A stretch of DNA of 64,000 bases, taken from Pseudomonas cavernae. GTDB lineage: Bacteria; Pseudomonadota; Gammaproteobacteria; Pseudomonadales; Pseudomonadaceae. Under the pieces are notes generated by a model, which did not search any database, was not told the DNA's origin, and saw only the letters and a list, made by a program, of their open reading frames with translations. The stretch spans positions 4,278,001-4,342,000 of the forward strand of contig NZ_CP032419.1 in the NCBI RefSeq assembly GCF_003595175.1. The letters run 5' to 3'. The translations under genes and the position numbers were made by a program. Below, one piece after another: positions 9,051-18,140 of the stretch (within the stretch, counting starts at the first letter, position 1; every line of letters starts with the position of its first letter).

Positions 9051-10195
9051 CAAACCTGAGCGATCCATTTACGGTGCGTGTGGATCGCCATTAAAAGCCC
9101 AAACCCTGACAGCAGCGTCACCAGGTGAGTTCCGCCGTAACTAATAAAGGGCAAGGGCACCCCCACCACCGGCAACAGGCCACTGACCATGCCGATGTTC
9201 ACGAATACATAGACGAAGAAGGTCATCGTCAGACTGCCGGCCAACAGCTTACCGAACAGTGTCTGGGCCTGCACTGTGATCGCCAGGCCACGCCCGATCA
9301 AGAGCAAATAAACCAGCAGCAACAAACAGATACCGACCAGGCCGAACTCTTCGCCGAGCACCGCAATGATAAAGTCCGTATGGCTTTCCGGCAAAAAATC
9401 CAGGTGCGACTGGGTGCCGAGCAGCCAGCCCTTGCCGAACACGCCGCCGGAGCCGATCGCCGCCTTCGACTGGATGATGTTCCAGCCGGTGCCCAGCGGA
9501 TCGCTCTCCGGATCGAGGAAGGTCAGCACCCGCTGCTTCTGGTACGCGTGCATGACGAAGAACCACATGGCCACCGCCACCGGCACCACCGCCGCCACCG
9601 CGCCGAGAATCCAGCGCCACTGCAGGCCACCGATGAACAACACGAACATCCCGGAGGCGAGGATCAGCAACGCGGTGCCGAGGTCGGGCTGACGCACGAT
9701 CAGCGCGAACGGCACGACGATCAGCGCCAGACACAGCGCAACGTGCCTGAGCTTCGGCGGCAGGCTGCGCTTGGCCAGGTACCAGGCGATGGTCGCCGGC
9801 ATGAGGATCTTCATGAATTCGGCGGGCTGGAAGCGAATCACCCCGGGGATGTTGATCCAGCGCGTGGCGCCCATGGCGTTGTGGCCCATCACCTCGACCA
9901 CCACCAGCAGGCCGACGCCGATCACATAGCCGAGCGGCACCCAGCGCGCCAGGAAGCGCGGCTCGAACTGGGCGATGACGATCATGCCGAGGATGCCGAG
10001 GCCGAAGGACGAGGCCTGCTTGATCAGCAGGTCCCAGTTCTTGCCGCTGGCCGAATACAACACGAACAGGCTGCCGGCGGCGAGGATCAACAGCAGCAGC
10101 AACAGCGGGCCGTCGATGTGCAGGCGTTGCAGCAGGCTCGAGCGGCGGCGCAGCACGTCCTCGCTGGACAGGGTGCGGTCGAAGTTGCTGTTCAT
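9050..10195 (-). CDS. rodA: Rod shape-determining peptidoglycan glycosyltransferase RodA
   Basis: RodA is the SEDS-family glycosyltransferase that polymerises lipid II in the elongasome together with PBP2. The 381-residue protein is hydrophobic with about ten membrane segments and carries SEDS signatures such as PAEFMKI, the LPESHTDFI extracellular loop with the catalytic region, and GVPLPFISYGG near the C-terminus. Its ATG overlaps the pbpA stop as ATGA, consistent with balanced production of the RodA-PBP2 pair. Confidence 0.97.
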   Translation of the reverse strand: MNSNFDRTLSSEDVLRRRSSLLQRLHIDGPLLLLLLILAAGSLFVLYSASGKNWDLLIKQASSFGLGILGMIVIAQFEPRFLARWVPLGYVIGVGLLVVVEVMGHNAMGATRWINIPGVIRFQPAEFMKILMPATIAWYLAKRSLPPKLRHVALCLALIVVPFALIVRQPDLGTALLILASGMFVLFIGGLQWRWILGAVAAVVPVAVAMWFFVMHAYQKQRVLTFLDPESDPLGTGWNIIQSKAAIGSGGVFGKGWLLGTQSHLDFLPESHTDFIIAVLGEEFGLVGICLLLLVYLLLIGRGLAITVQAQTLFGKLLAGSLTMTFFVYVFVNIGMVSGLLPVVGVPLPFISYGGTHLVTLLSGFGLLMAIHTHRKWIAQV

Positions 10196-12090
10196 CGGCT
10201 GGCACTCATATTGTCGGCGTCCGGCTGCGGCAGGCGGTATTCGGGTTTCAGCTGGCCGTCCGTGCCGAGCAGCCAGGCGTCCATCACCTGCTTGACCACC
10301 GGCGCGGCGACCCCGGAGCCGGACTCGCCGTTCTCGACCATCACCGCGACGGCGATTTTCGGGTTGTCCGCCGGCGCGAAGCCGATGAACAGCGCATGGT
10401 CGCGATGGCGTTCCTGCACCTTGGAGCGGTCGTACTTCTCGCCCTGCTTGATCGCCACCACCTGTGCGGTACCGCTCTTGCCGGCGATCCGGTAGACCGC
10501 CGAGTCGCCGACCTTGCGCGCGGTGCCGCGGGCGCCGTGCATCACCTGTTCCATGCCGTTGCGGCCGTAATCCCAGAATTTCGGATCATGCAGGATGATG
10601 TCCGGCAGCGGATTGGGGTCGACCGGCGGCTGGCCTTCGATGGTCTTGGCCAGGTGCGGGCGAATCCACTTGCCGTGGTTGGCCACCAGCGCGGTGGCCT
10701 GCGCCAGCTGCAGCGGCGTGGCCTGCATGTAGCCCTGGCCGATACCGAGAATCAGCGTCTCGCCGGGGAACCAGGGCTGGCGATAGCGGCCGCGCTTCCA
10801 GTCGCGCGACGGCATCAAGCCGGCGGATTCCTCGAACATGTCCAGCGACACCCGCTGGCCGAAGCCGAAACGGCTCATGTAGCTATGCAGGCGGTCGATG
10901 CCCATCTTGTGCGCGAGGTCGTAAAAGTAGGTGTCGTTGGAACGCATGATGGCCATTTCCAGATTCACCCAGCCATCGCCGGTGCGGTTCCAGTTGCGGT
11001 ACTTGTGCTCGTAATTGGGCAGCTGATAGAAGCCCGGATCGAACACCCGCGAGGCCGGGGTCACCACCCCGGCATCCAGGCCGGAGATCGCCACCATCGG
11101 CTTGACCGTCGAGCCCGGCGGGTAAAGACCGCGCAACACCCGGTTGAACAGTGGCCGGTCGATGGAATCGCGCAACCCGGAATAGGCCTTGAAGCTGATG
11201 CCGGTGACGAACAGATTGGGGTCGAAGCTCGGCTGGCTGACCATCGCCAGCACTTCGCCGCTGTTCGGATCGAGCGCCACCACCGCGCCGCGGCGGCCGC
11301 CGAGGGCCTGTTCGGCGGCCCCCTGCAGCTGGACGTCGAGGCCCAGGACCAGGTCGTCGCCGGGAATCGGGTCGGTGCGCTTGAGCACCCGCAGCACGCG
11401 GCCGCGGGCGTTGGTTTCCACTTCCTCGTAACCGACCTTGCCGTGCAACTGGTCCTCGTAGAAGCGCTCGATACCGGTCTTGCCGATATGGTGGGTGCCG
11501 CTGTAGTTGACCGGATCGAGGACCTTGAGCTCCGCTTCGTTGATCCGCCCGACATAGCCGACCGAGTGGGCGAAGTGCTCGCCCTGCGGGTAATGGCGCA
11601 CCAATTGGGCGACCACCTCGACCCCCGGCAGGCGGAACTGATTGACCGCGACGCGGGCGATCTGCTCCTCGGACAGCTCGAACAGGATCGGCACCGGCTC
11701 GAACGGCCGCCGCCCCTGCTTCATGCGCTTCTCGAACAGCGCGCGATCCTCCGGGGGCAGCTGCAGCACTTCGACTATCACATCGAGCACCTGGCGCCAG
11801 TCGCCGGCGCGCTCGCGGGTGACGCTGAGGCTGAAGCTCGGGCGGTTGTCGGCAATCACCACGCCGTTGCGGTCGAAGATCAGCCCGCGGGTCGGCGGAA
11901 TCGGCTGGACATGGACGCGGTTGTTCTCCGACAGTGTCGAGTGGTACTCGTACTGGATCACCTGCAGGTAGTACTGGCGGGCGATCAGCACGACCGTCAG
12001 CAGGCCCACGGCGATGGCGCCGACGATCACCCGCGCGCGCACCAGACGGGCGTCTTTCTCGTGGTCTTTGAGGTGAATCGGCTGCGGCAT
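10192..12090 (-). CDS. pbpA: Penicillin-binding protein 2 (peptidoglycan DD-transpeptidase)
   Basis: PBP2 (MrdA in E. coli) crosslinks new glycan made by RodA during cell elongation. The 632-residue protein has a single N-terminal membrane anchor (about 20-42), the pedestal domain (PTRGLIFDRNGVVIADN), and a transpeptidase domain with the active-site Ser327 in PPGSTVKPM, the SND motif (MRSNDTYFY) and KSGTAQ. It follows rlmH by 14 bp and overlaps rodA by 4 bp. Confidence 0.97.
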   Translation of the reverse strand: MPQPIHLKDHEKDARLVRARVIVGAIAVGLLTVVLIARQYYLQVIQYEYHSTLSENNRVHVQPIPPTRGLIFDRNGVVIADNRPSFSLSVTRERAGDWRQVLDVIVEVLQLPPEDRALFEKRMKQGRRPFEPVPILFELSEEQIARVAVNQFRLPGVEVVAQLVRHYPQGEHFAHSVGYVGRINEAELKVLDPVNYSGTHHIGKTGIERFYEDQLHGKVGYEEVETNARGRVLRVLKRTDPIPGDDLVLGLDVQLQGAAEQALGGRRGAVVALDPNSGEVLAMVSQPSFDPNLFVTGISFKAYSGLRDSIDRPLFNRVLRGLYPPGSTVKPMVAISGLDAGVVTPASRVFDPGFYQLPNYEHKYRNWNRTGDGWVNLEMAIMRSNDTYFYDLAHKMGIDRLHSYMSRFGFGQRVSLDMFEESAGLMPSRDWKRGRYRQPWFPGETLILGIGQGYMQATPLQLAQATALVANHGKWIRPHLAKTIEGQPPVDPNPLPDIILHDPKFWDYGRNGMEQVMHGARGTARKVGDSAVYRIAGKSGTAQVVAIKQGEKYDRSKVQERHRDHALFIGFAPADNPKIAVAVMVENGESGSGVAAPVVKQVMDAWLLGTDGQLKPEYRLPQPDADNMSASR

Positions 12091-12104
12091 CGGCGACTGC
12101 GGAA

Positions 12105-12572
12105 CTACTTGTGATAAGGGTGCCCGGACAGAACCGTCCAGGCGCGATAAATCTGCTCACCGATCAGGATGCGCACCAGCGGATGCGGCAGGGTCAGCGG
12201 CGACAACGACCAGCGCTGCTCGCTGCGCGCCTGCACCTCAGGCGCCAGGCCCTCGGGACCGCCGACCATCAGGTTGACCGTGCGTGCGTCCAGGCGCCAG
12301 CGTTCCAGCTCGACGGCCAGCTGCTCGGTGCTCCAGGGCTTGCCGCCGACCTCCAGGGTCACCACCTTCTCGCCCGGCTGCACCTTGGCCAGCATGGCCT
12401 CGCCTTCCTGGCGGATCAGCCGCGCCACATCGGCATTCTTGCCGCGGGTGTGCAGGGGGATTTCCACCAGTTCCAGCGGCAGCTCGGCGGGCAGGCGCTT
12501 GACGTATTCCCGCCAGCCCTCCTCGACCCAGCCCGGCATGCGCGAGCCGACGGCGATCAGACGCAGACGCAA
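12105..12572 (-). CDS. rlmH: 23S rRNA (pseudouridine-1915-N3)-methyltransferase RlmH
   Basis: RlmH is a SPOUT-fold methyltransferase that methylates pseudouridine 1915 in helix 69 of 23S rRNA on the 70S ribosome. The 155 residues equal the E. coli length. Motifs are the SAM-binding knot [12 protein letters not shown] and [12 protein letters not shown]. The start is a TTG at 12572 giving [15 protein letters not shown], which matches the family N-terminus; no ATG upstream fits. It begins 9 bp after the rsfS stop. Confidence 0.95.
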   Translation of the reverse strand: MRLRLIAVGSRMPGWVEEGWREYVKRLPAELPLELVEIPLHTRGKNADVARLIRQEGEAMLAKVQPGEKVVTLEVGGKPWSTEQLAVELERWRLDARTVNLMVGGPEGLAPEVQARSEQRWSLSPLTLPHPLVRILIGEQIYRAWTVLSGHPYHK

Positions 12573-12581
12573 GGGATGCCC

Positions 12582-12956
12582 TTATTCCTGTTCCGGCAGA
12601 TGGTGCGCGCGGCTCTGTTCGGCACCCTGCCACAGGCGTTCGAGGTCGTAGAACTGGCGGGTGGCGACCTGCATCACGTGCACCACCACATCGCCGAGGT
12701 CGAGCAGGGCCCATTCGCCGCCGTCCAGACCTTCGCTGCCGAGCGGGCGCACGCCCTGCTCCTTGACCTTCTCCAGCACGTTGTCGGCGATGGATTTGAC
12801 GTGCCGGCTGGAGGTGCCGCTGGCGATCACCATGTAATCGGTGACGCTGGTCTTGCCGCGCACATCGATGGTGGTGATTTCCGCGGCCTTGATGTCTTCC
12901 AGGGCGGCGACAGCCAGTTTGACCAGCTCTTCGCTCTGCATGGTTTTTTTGCTCAT
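12582..12956 (-). CDS. rsfS: Ribosomal silencing factor RsfS
   Basis: RsfS binds L14 of the 50S subunit and blocks subunit joining when nutrients are scarce. The 124-residue protein has the family pattern [17 protein letters not shown], the [19 protein letters not shown] motif and [16 protein letters not shown] start at [11 protein letters not shown] (12956); an internal ATG at MQSEEL is possible. It lies between nadD upstream and rlmH downstream, a conserved order. Confidence 0.94.
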   Translation of the reverse strand: MSKKTMQSEELVKLAVAALEDIKAAEITTIDVRGKTSVTDYMVIASGTSSRHVKSIADNVLEKVKEQGVRPLGSEGLDGGEWALLDLGDVVVHVMQVATRQFYDLERLWQGAEQSRAHHLPEQE

Positions 12957-12978
12957 AGGTAACTCGGGGCTCTCATGT

Positions 12979-13623
12979 TCAGTTCGGCGCACGGTACAGA
13001 CCGTGCGTATGGATATAGGCCAGCACCGCATCGGGCACCAGGAACCGCGCGGAGCGGCCACTGGCCAGCAGCTGGCGGATCTGGGTGGCGGACACCGCCA
13101 GCGGCGTCTGCCAGGCGAAGACAATTTGCCCGGCCGGCCCGTCGATGGCCTGTGGATCATTGTTGCTACGCGCCGCGAGCAGGTCGCGCAGGGCTTCCGG
13201 CGCCTCGCTGTCGGCATCCGGGCGCTGCAGCACCAGCAGATGGCAGTGCTCGAGCAATTCCGCCCAGCGATGCCAGGTCGGCAGCCCGCAAAAGGCATCC
13301 CAACCCAGCAGCAGAAACAGCTGGTCGTCGGCGTCTAACTCGGCGCGCAGGGACTCCAGGGTGTCGATGCTGTAGGACGGCTTGTCGCGCCGCAGTTCGC
13401 GGTCATCGACCCGCAGCGACGCCTCCCCCTGCACCGCCAGCTCGACCATCGCCAGTCGATCCGCCGCCGACACCTGCGGGGTGTCGCGATGCGGCGGCCG
13501 CGCGCTGGGAATCAGGCGCAGCTCGTCGAACTGGAACTCTTCGGCGATCTCCAGTGCGCCACGCAGGTGGCCGATGTGCACGGGATCGAAAGTGCCGCCG
13601 AAGATGCCGATGCGCCGGGCCAT
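12979..13623 (-). CDS. nadD: Nicotinate-nucleotide adenylyltransferase
   Basis: NadD adenylates nicotinate mononucleotide to nicotinate adenine dinucleotide in NAD synthesis. The 214-residue protein has the nucleotidyltransferase motif [18 protein letters not shown] at the N-terminus and the second motif [13 protein letters not shown] near the C-terminus. The ATG overlaps the proA stop as TGATG. Confidence 0.96.
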   Translation of the reverse strand: MARRIGIFGGTFDPVHIGHLRGALEIAEEFQFDELRLIPSARPPHRDTPQVSAADRLAMVELAVQGEASLRVDDRELRRDKPSYSIDTLESLRAELDADDQLFLLLGWDAFCGLPTWHRWAELLEHCHLLVLQRPDADSEAPEALRDLLAARSNNDPQAIDGPAGQIVFAWQTPLAVSATQIRQLLASGRSARFLVPDAVLAYIHTHGLYRAPN

Positions 13624-14888
13624 CAGGTGCGGATGTGTCCGTCGCCGAACACCACGTACTTCTCGCTGGTCAGGCCGTCCAGGCCGACCGGACCGCGGGC
13701 GTGCAGCTTGTCGGTGGAAATGCCGATTTCCGCCCCTAGCCCGTACTCGAAGCCGTCGGCGAAGCGCGTCGAGGCGTTGACCATCACCGAGGCAGAGTCC
13801 ACTTCGGTGAGGAAGCGCCGCGCATCGCTGAAGTTCTCGGTGATGATCGCGTCGGTGTGCTGCGAGCCGTAGCGGTTGATGTGCTCGATGGCCTGCTCCA
13901 GGCCGTCGACGATGCGGATCGACAGGATCGGCGCGTTGTACTCGGTGCGCCAGTCTTCCTCGGTCGCCTCGAGCACGTCAGCGCCGAGCAGCGCGCGGGT
14001 CGCTGCGTCACCGCGCAGTTCCACGCCCTTGTCGCGGTAGATCGCCGCCAGCGGCGGCAGCACGCGGGCGGCGATGCCTTCGTGCACCAGCAGGGTTTCC
14101 ATGGTGTTGCACGGCGCGTAGCGCTGGGTCTTGGCGTTGTCGGCGACACGAATGGCCTTGTCGAGGTCGGCGGCAATGTCGATGTACACATGGCAGATGC
14201 CATCGAGGTGCTTGATCACCGGCACCTTGGCATCGCGACTGATGCGCTCGATCAGGCTCTTGCCACCGCGCGGGACGATCACGTCGACGAACTCCGGCAT
14301 GCTGATCAGCGCACCGACGGCGGCGCGATCGGTGGTTTCCACCACCTGCACGGCGGCAGCCGGCAGGCCGGCTTCGGCCAGACCGAGCTGGATGCAGCGG
14401 GCGATCGCCTGGTTGGAATGGATCGCCTCCGAGCCGCCGCGCAGGATGGTCGCGTTGCCGGACTTCAGGCACAGGCTGGCGGCGTCGATGGTCACGTTCG
14501 GCCGTGACTCGTAGATGATGCCGATCACCCCGAGCGGCACGCGCATCTTGCCGACCTGGATGCCCGACGGCAGGAAGCGCATGTCGCGAATTTCGCCGAT
14601 CGGGTCGGGCAGCGTGGCGACCTGGCGGAGACCTTCGATCATCTCGTCGATGCGCGCCGGCGTCAGCGCGAGGCGGTCGAGCATCGCCGGCTCCAGGCCG
14701 TTGGTGCGGCCGTTGGCCAGGTCTTTCTCGTTGGCGACGGTCAGTTCGGCGCGGGCGGCGTCGAGCGCCGCGGCGGCTGCGTGCAGGGCGCGGTTCTTCT
14801 GCGCGGTGCTGGCGCGGGCGAGCACCCGCGAGGCTTCGCGCGCTGCGCGGCCCAGGCGGGTCATGTAGTCGAGCACGGACTCGGTCAT
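13623..14888 (-). CDS. proA: Gamma-glutamyl phosphate reductase
   Basis: ProA reduces gamma-glutamyl phosphate to glutamate semialdehyde with NADPH, the second step of proline synthesis. The 421-residue protein has the ALDH-superfamily fold with the catalytic cysteine in [14 protein letters not shown] (Cys260). It is the first gene of the long reverse-strand series down to lipA, and is divergent from the hydrolase gene at 15180 across about 290 bp. Confidence 0.97.
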   Translation of the reverse strand: MTESVLDYMTRLGRAAREASRVLARASTAQKNRALHAAAAALDAARAELTVANEKDLANGRTNGLEPAMLDRLALTPARIDEMIEGLRQVATLPDPIGEIRDMRFLPSGIQVGKMRVPLGVIGIIYESRPNVTIDAASLCLKSGNATILRGGSEAIHSNQAIARCIQLGLAEAGLPAAAVQVVETTDRAAVGALISMPEFVDVIVPRGGKSLIERISRDAKVPVIKHLDGICHVYIDIAADLDKAIRVADNAKTQRYAPCNTMETLLVHEGIAARVLPPLAAIYRDKGVELRGDAATRALLGADVLEATEEDWRTEYNAPILSIRIVDGLEQAIEHINRYGSQHTDAIITENFSDARRFLTEVDSASVMVNASTRFADGFEYGLGAEIGISTDKLHARGPVGLDGLTSEKYVVFGDGHIRT

Positions 14889-15179
14889 GGTCTCGGAGGT
14901 CTGGCGTTGGGAAAAGTGGCTGATTATAGCGAGCGCACCGGCCCACGCCCAGCGGCGCCGGGCGGATGGTCAACAAGCCGTCGCCGCCGCCCCCGGCGTA
15001 ACACTGCCGCCGGCCGCCACAGGCCAGACAGTGACAGCCGCCGCGCCATGCCGGCCGAAGGTTGGGTAACCAAAATCGCCGCCGCCGCTTACCTTCAAGC
15101 TAGCCCCACCACCGGCGCAGTTTGCGCCCCTTCGTCAGCCGGACGACAAGAACAACAGCCCCGCGCCGGAGTGTTCGCC

Positions 15180-16409
15180 ATGCATTACCGTACCGACTAC
15201 AGCGCCGCCCTGCTGGCGGGGCGCCCCGAGCTACTCTGCCTGGGCCGCTGGCAGCTGCATTACCAGGCCTACTCGCGGCATGCCGATGACCGCCGCGCGC
15301 CGGTGCTATTGCTCGGCGGCGCGTTCCAGAGCTTCCGCTCCTTCGCCAACGAGGTGCAGGAACTGCTCGACGAACATCCGGTGATTCTCCTCGATCTGCC
15401 CAGCCAGGGCGGCAACCTGCAACTGGCGCCGGAGCTTGGGCTTGAGGCGCTGGCCGATCTGATTGCCGCCTTCGCCTGCGAACTGCAGCTGCCGCCGCTG
15501 CAGCCCATCGGCCTGTCCTACGGCTCGGCGCTGGCGGCGTTGTTCGCCGCCCGTCATCCGCAGCACTGCGCGCGCCTGCTGCTGGCCGGCATCACCGCCT
15601 TCGGCCGCAGCGGCGCCCGTCGCCTGCTGGAGGAAAGCCTGGCGCTGCTCGCGGAAGGCGAGCTCGGCGCCTTCGCCCAGGGTGCGCTGAGCGGGCTGCT
15701 CAACCCGCTGCGCGCGGCCGAGGTCGGCATCGCCACGGTGTTTCGCAAGGCCCTGCTGCGCCAGTTACAACGCCTGAGTCCGGCGGAGATCGAGCGCTAC
15801 CGGCAGAACAGTCGGCGCCTGCTGGATTTTCCCGGCTTCAGCCGCCACCCGGCCTGCCCGACCCTGGTGCTGGCCGGCAGCCACGATCACTTCACCCAGC
15901 CCTGGGAACACGCGCACTTCGCCGCCGCCTGCCCGGCAGCCGAGTGCGCGCTGATCCACGGCGCCGACCATCTCGCCCAGTTCGAGCGGCGCGCGGCCTG
16001 CGCCGCGCTGTATGCGCCGTTCCTGCGCGGCGCCGAACTGCCGAGCCACAGCCTCGGCAGCACGCGCCTGGCCCCCAGCCAGCTGCTGCAACTGGACAAA
16101 CGCCAGGAGCCGCGCCGGCCGCCGCCGCAACGGCGCGCCCAGCTGCGACATGGCGAAGGTGGCACCTGGCCAGTGGAGATGGCCGAGCTGGGCTTCTTCG
16201 GTTGCCTGCTACTGGGCGATCTGCCCGCCGAGCTACCCGCCCGTGGCTGGCAGCTATGTACGGCCGAACTGCCACCGCTGCCCCTGCTCCCCCTGCGCCA
16301 AGGCGAGCGCGGCCTGGCCTGTGTGTTCAGCCACACCGACGCCCAGGCCAGCGCGGCGCTGGCTGCACAGATCAGCACGGCGGCGCTGCCGGCGGCGGCC
16401 TGCGCCTAG
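15180..16409 (+). CDS. Alpha/beta hydrolase with RhlA-like N-terminal domain
   Basis: A 409-residue protein. The first 280 or so residues form an alpha/beta hydrolase: oxyanion segment VLLLGGAFQSFRSF, DLPSQGGN, nucleophile elbow GLSYGSALA, acid region AGSHDHFTQPW and histidine in GADHLAQFE. The layout resembles RhlA, the Pseudomonas enzyme that makes 3-hydroxyacyl dimers, but the substrate is not known. The remaining 120 or so residues (from about GSTRLAPSQLLQLDKRQEP) look like a separate domain I do not recognise. The start uses GGAG at 15168-15171. A similar hydrolase gene lies next to proA in P. aeruginosa. Confidence 0.75.
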   Translation: MHYRTDYSAALLAGRPELLCLGRWQLHYQAYSRHADDRRAPVLLLGGAFQSFRSFANEVQELLDEHPVILLDLPSQGGNLQLAPELGLEALADLIAAFACELQLPPLQPIGLSYGSALAALFAARHPQHCARLLLAGITAFGRSGARRLLEESLALLAEGELGAFAQGALSGLLNPLRAAEVGIATVFRKALLRQLQRLSPAEIERYRQNSRRLLDFPGFSRHPACPTLVLAGSHDHFTQPWEHAHFAAACPAAECALIHGADHLAQFERRAACAALYAPFLRGAELPSHSLGSTRLAPSQLLQLDKRQEPRRPPPQRRAQLRHGEGGTWPVEMAELGFFGCLLLGDLPAELPARGWQLCTAELPPLPLLPLRQGERGLACVFSHTDAQASAALAAQISTAALPAAACA

Positions 16410-16465
16410 GTTGGCTGGAGGAGCCAACGCCGGAATGTGGGGGTATCGCTGCGCCCAGCCCAACC
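16409..16465. repeat. Degenerate GTAG-type palindrome between convergent genes
   Basis: The 68-bp gap between the hydrolase and the convergent methyltransferase gene holds a perfect 7-bp hairpin (GTTGGCT/AGCCAAC, 16410-16428) and a segment resembling half of the REP unit seen elsewhere (GGTATCGCTGCGCCCAGCCC). It may act as a shared weak terminator. Confidence 0.35.
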
Positions 16466-16477
16466 GACGACCAAGCG

Positions 16478-17335
16478 CTATGGCACGCGCGCCTCGATCA
16501 CCCGCAGCAGGCTCGGCGCGCCCTGATCCGGCAGCCCGAGGCCGGCGCCGTCGTGCTCGGGGTCGAGCACCGCGACCCGGCGGAAGCCACAACCCTCGAA
16601 CGCGGCGACTATCTCCGCCTGGTCACGGTAATGCAGCCAGTAGTCGCCACGGGTCAGCCGGCCGACCAGGTCGACCCCCCAGCGCAACTGGCGGTAGCGC
16701 GGATGCTCGCGCAGATCGGGGTACAGGTCGGTCAGGTAGCTGGCCTGCGGGAAGCGCGCCAGCTGCGCGGCCAGGCGGGTCCAGAAGCCTTCGAGCAACT
16801 CGCGCGGGAAGTAATTGACCAGGCCCTCGGTGATTACCAGCACCGGCGCGTGCTGGTCCAGATCGGCGAACAGCGCCTGCAGACTCAGCGCGCCCCGCGC
16901 GGCGAGGATATCCACGTCCCTGACCCGATGGCGGCCATCCAGCCAACCCTCGCCGTGCAGCAGCAAGCGTTTGCGCGCCGCCATCGCCGGCAGGTCCGCC
17001 TCCAGGTACTGCAGCTGCGGATAGCGCTGACAGAAGCGCCGGCCGCGCGGCGACAAGCCGCAGGCGATTTCCACCACCTGGCGCACCCCACCCTGCTCGA
17101 TGGCCGCGCGCAGGCGTGCGTCGATCAGCAGATGACGTTGTAACAGGACATGTTCCAGATCCAGCCCCAACACCTCGCGCACACCCCAGACCAATGGCTT
17201 CAACAAGCCATAGGCCAAGCGCCCGAAACCGGTGGCGAAGGCCGGCTCGGCCAACTGGTGGCGATACCAGACATAACCGGTGTAGTGCGCGCTGGGGCTG
17301 ATGTGGGCGCTGTCGGCACGGGTACGCGGGGACAT
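16478..17335 (-). CDS. Class I SAM-dependent methyltransferase, LCMT-like
   Basis: A 285-residue protein with an SAM-binding region VVEIACGLSPRGRRF, YLEADLPAMAARKR and the motif VLVITEGLVNYFPRELLEGFW. This order resembles the leucine carboxyl methyltransferase-like family of small-molecule O-methyltransferases. The N-terminal part (YTGYVWYRHQLAEPAFAT) is typical of this Pseudomonas group. The start is placed at MSPRTRADS (17335); the open frame continues upstream but would run into the divergent mpg promoter. Substrate unknown. Confidence 0.7.
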   Translation of the reverse strand: MSPRTRADSAHISPSAHYTGYVWYRHQLAEPAFATGFGRLAYGLLKPLVWGVREVLGLDLEHVLLQRHLLIDARLRAAIEQGGVRQVVEIACGLSPRGRRFCQRYPQLQYLEADLPAMAARKRLLLHGEGWLDGRHRVRDVDILAARGALSLQALFADLDQHAPVLVITEGLVNYFPRELLEGFWTRLAAQLARFPQASYLTDLYPDLREHPRYRQLRWGVDLVGRLTRGDYWLHYRDQAEIVAAFEGCGFRRVAVLDPEHDGAGLGLPDQGAPSLLRVIEARVP

Positions 17336-17399
17336 GGGCGTGGCTCTTATTGCTATCATCGCGCCCAGCCTAAGCCTTGCAGACGCGCCCCGACAGCCC

Positions 17400-18137
17400 A
17401 TGCTCGCCGATCCCACCCTTAGTTTGCCGCCCGCCGCCGAATGCGCCTGGCCCGCCAGCCGCGCACTGCCGGACAGCTTCTTCGACCGCGATGCGCAGAT
17501 CCTGGCCCGCGCCCTGCTCGGCAAGGTCATCCGCCACCGCCTCGGCGACCTGTGGCTGGCGGCGCGGATCATCGAGACCGAGGCCTATTACTGTGCGGAG
17601 AAGGGCAGCCACGCCTCGCTCGGCTACACCGCGAAGCGCCGCGCGCTGTTTCTCGACGGCGGCCACATCTATATGTACTACGCACGCGGCGGCGACTCGC
17701 TGAACTTCAGCGCCCACGGCGCCGGCAATGCGGTGCTGATCAAGTCCGCCTATCCCTTCGTCGACGCCCATTCCGCCGCCGCCAGCCTGGCGCGCATGCA
17801 GCAGCTCAACCCCGACGCCCGCGGCAACCCGCGCCCGGCGCAGAAGCTGTGCGCCGGGCAGACCCTGCTGTGCAAGAGCCTCGGCCTCAAGGTGGCGGAC
17901 TGGGACGCCCAGCGCTTCGACCCGCAGCGGCTGTTCGTCGAGGATGTCGGCGCCACCCCGGCGCGGATCATCCAGACCACCCGCCTGGGCATTCCCCACG
18001 GGCGCGACGAGCACCTGCCGTACCGCTTCGTCGACGCCGCCTACGCCCGCCACTGCACGCGCAACCCGCTGCGCCGTGGCCAGTGCGAAGGGCACGACTA
18101 CCATCTGTTCACTCACCCACCAGCCGAAGGAGTCTGA
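17400..18137 (+). CDS. mpg: 3-methyladenine DNA glycosylase (AAG/MPG family)
   Basis: This monofunctional base-excision glycosylase removes alkylated purines such as 3-methyladenine and hypoxanthine. The 245-residue product has AAG-family motifs: FFDRDAQILARALLGKVI, ARIIETEAYYCAEKGSHAS with the catalytic Glu, GGHIYMYYARGGDSLNF and GNAVLIKSAYP. The ATG at 17400 is preferred; in-frame upstream codons overlap the divergent methyltransferase start region. The next gene follows after 3 bp. Confidence 0.88.
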   Translation: MLADPTLSLPPAAECAWPASRALPDSFFDRDAQILARALLGKVIRHRLGDLWLAARIIETEAYYCAEKGSHASLGYTAKRRALFLDGGHIYMYYARGGDSLNFSAHGAGNAVLIKSAYPFVDAHSAAASLARMQQLNPDARGNPRPAQKLCAGQTLLCKSLGLKVADWDAQRFDPQRLFVEDVGATPARIIQTTRLGIPHGRDEHLPYRFVDAAYARHCTRNPLRRGQCEGHDYHLFTHPPAEGV

Positions 18138-18140
18138 TCG

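Noticed and set aside
10396..12114. A 572-codon forward frame opposite pbpA
   Set aside because: A shadow of the PBP2 gene; the composition is low in complexity and there is no ribosome site or motif.
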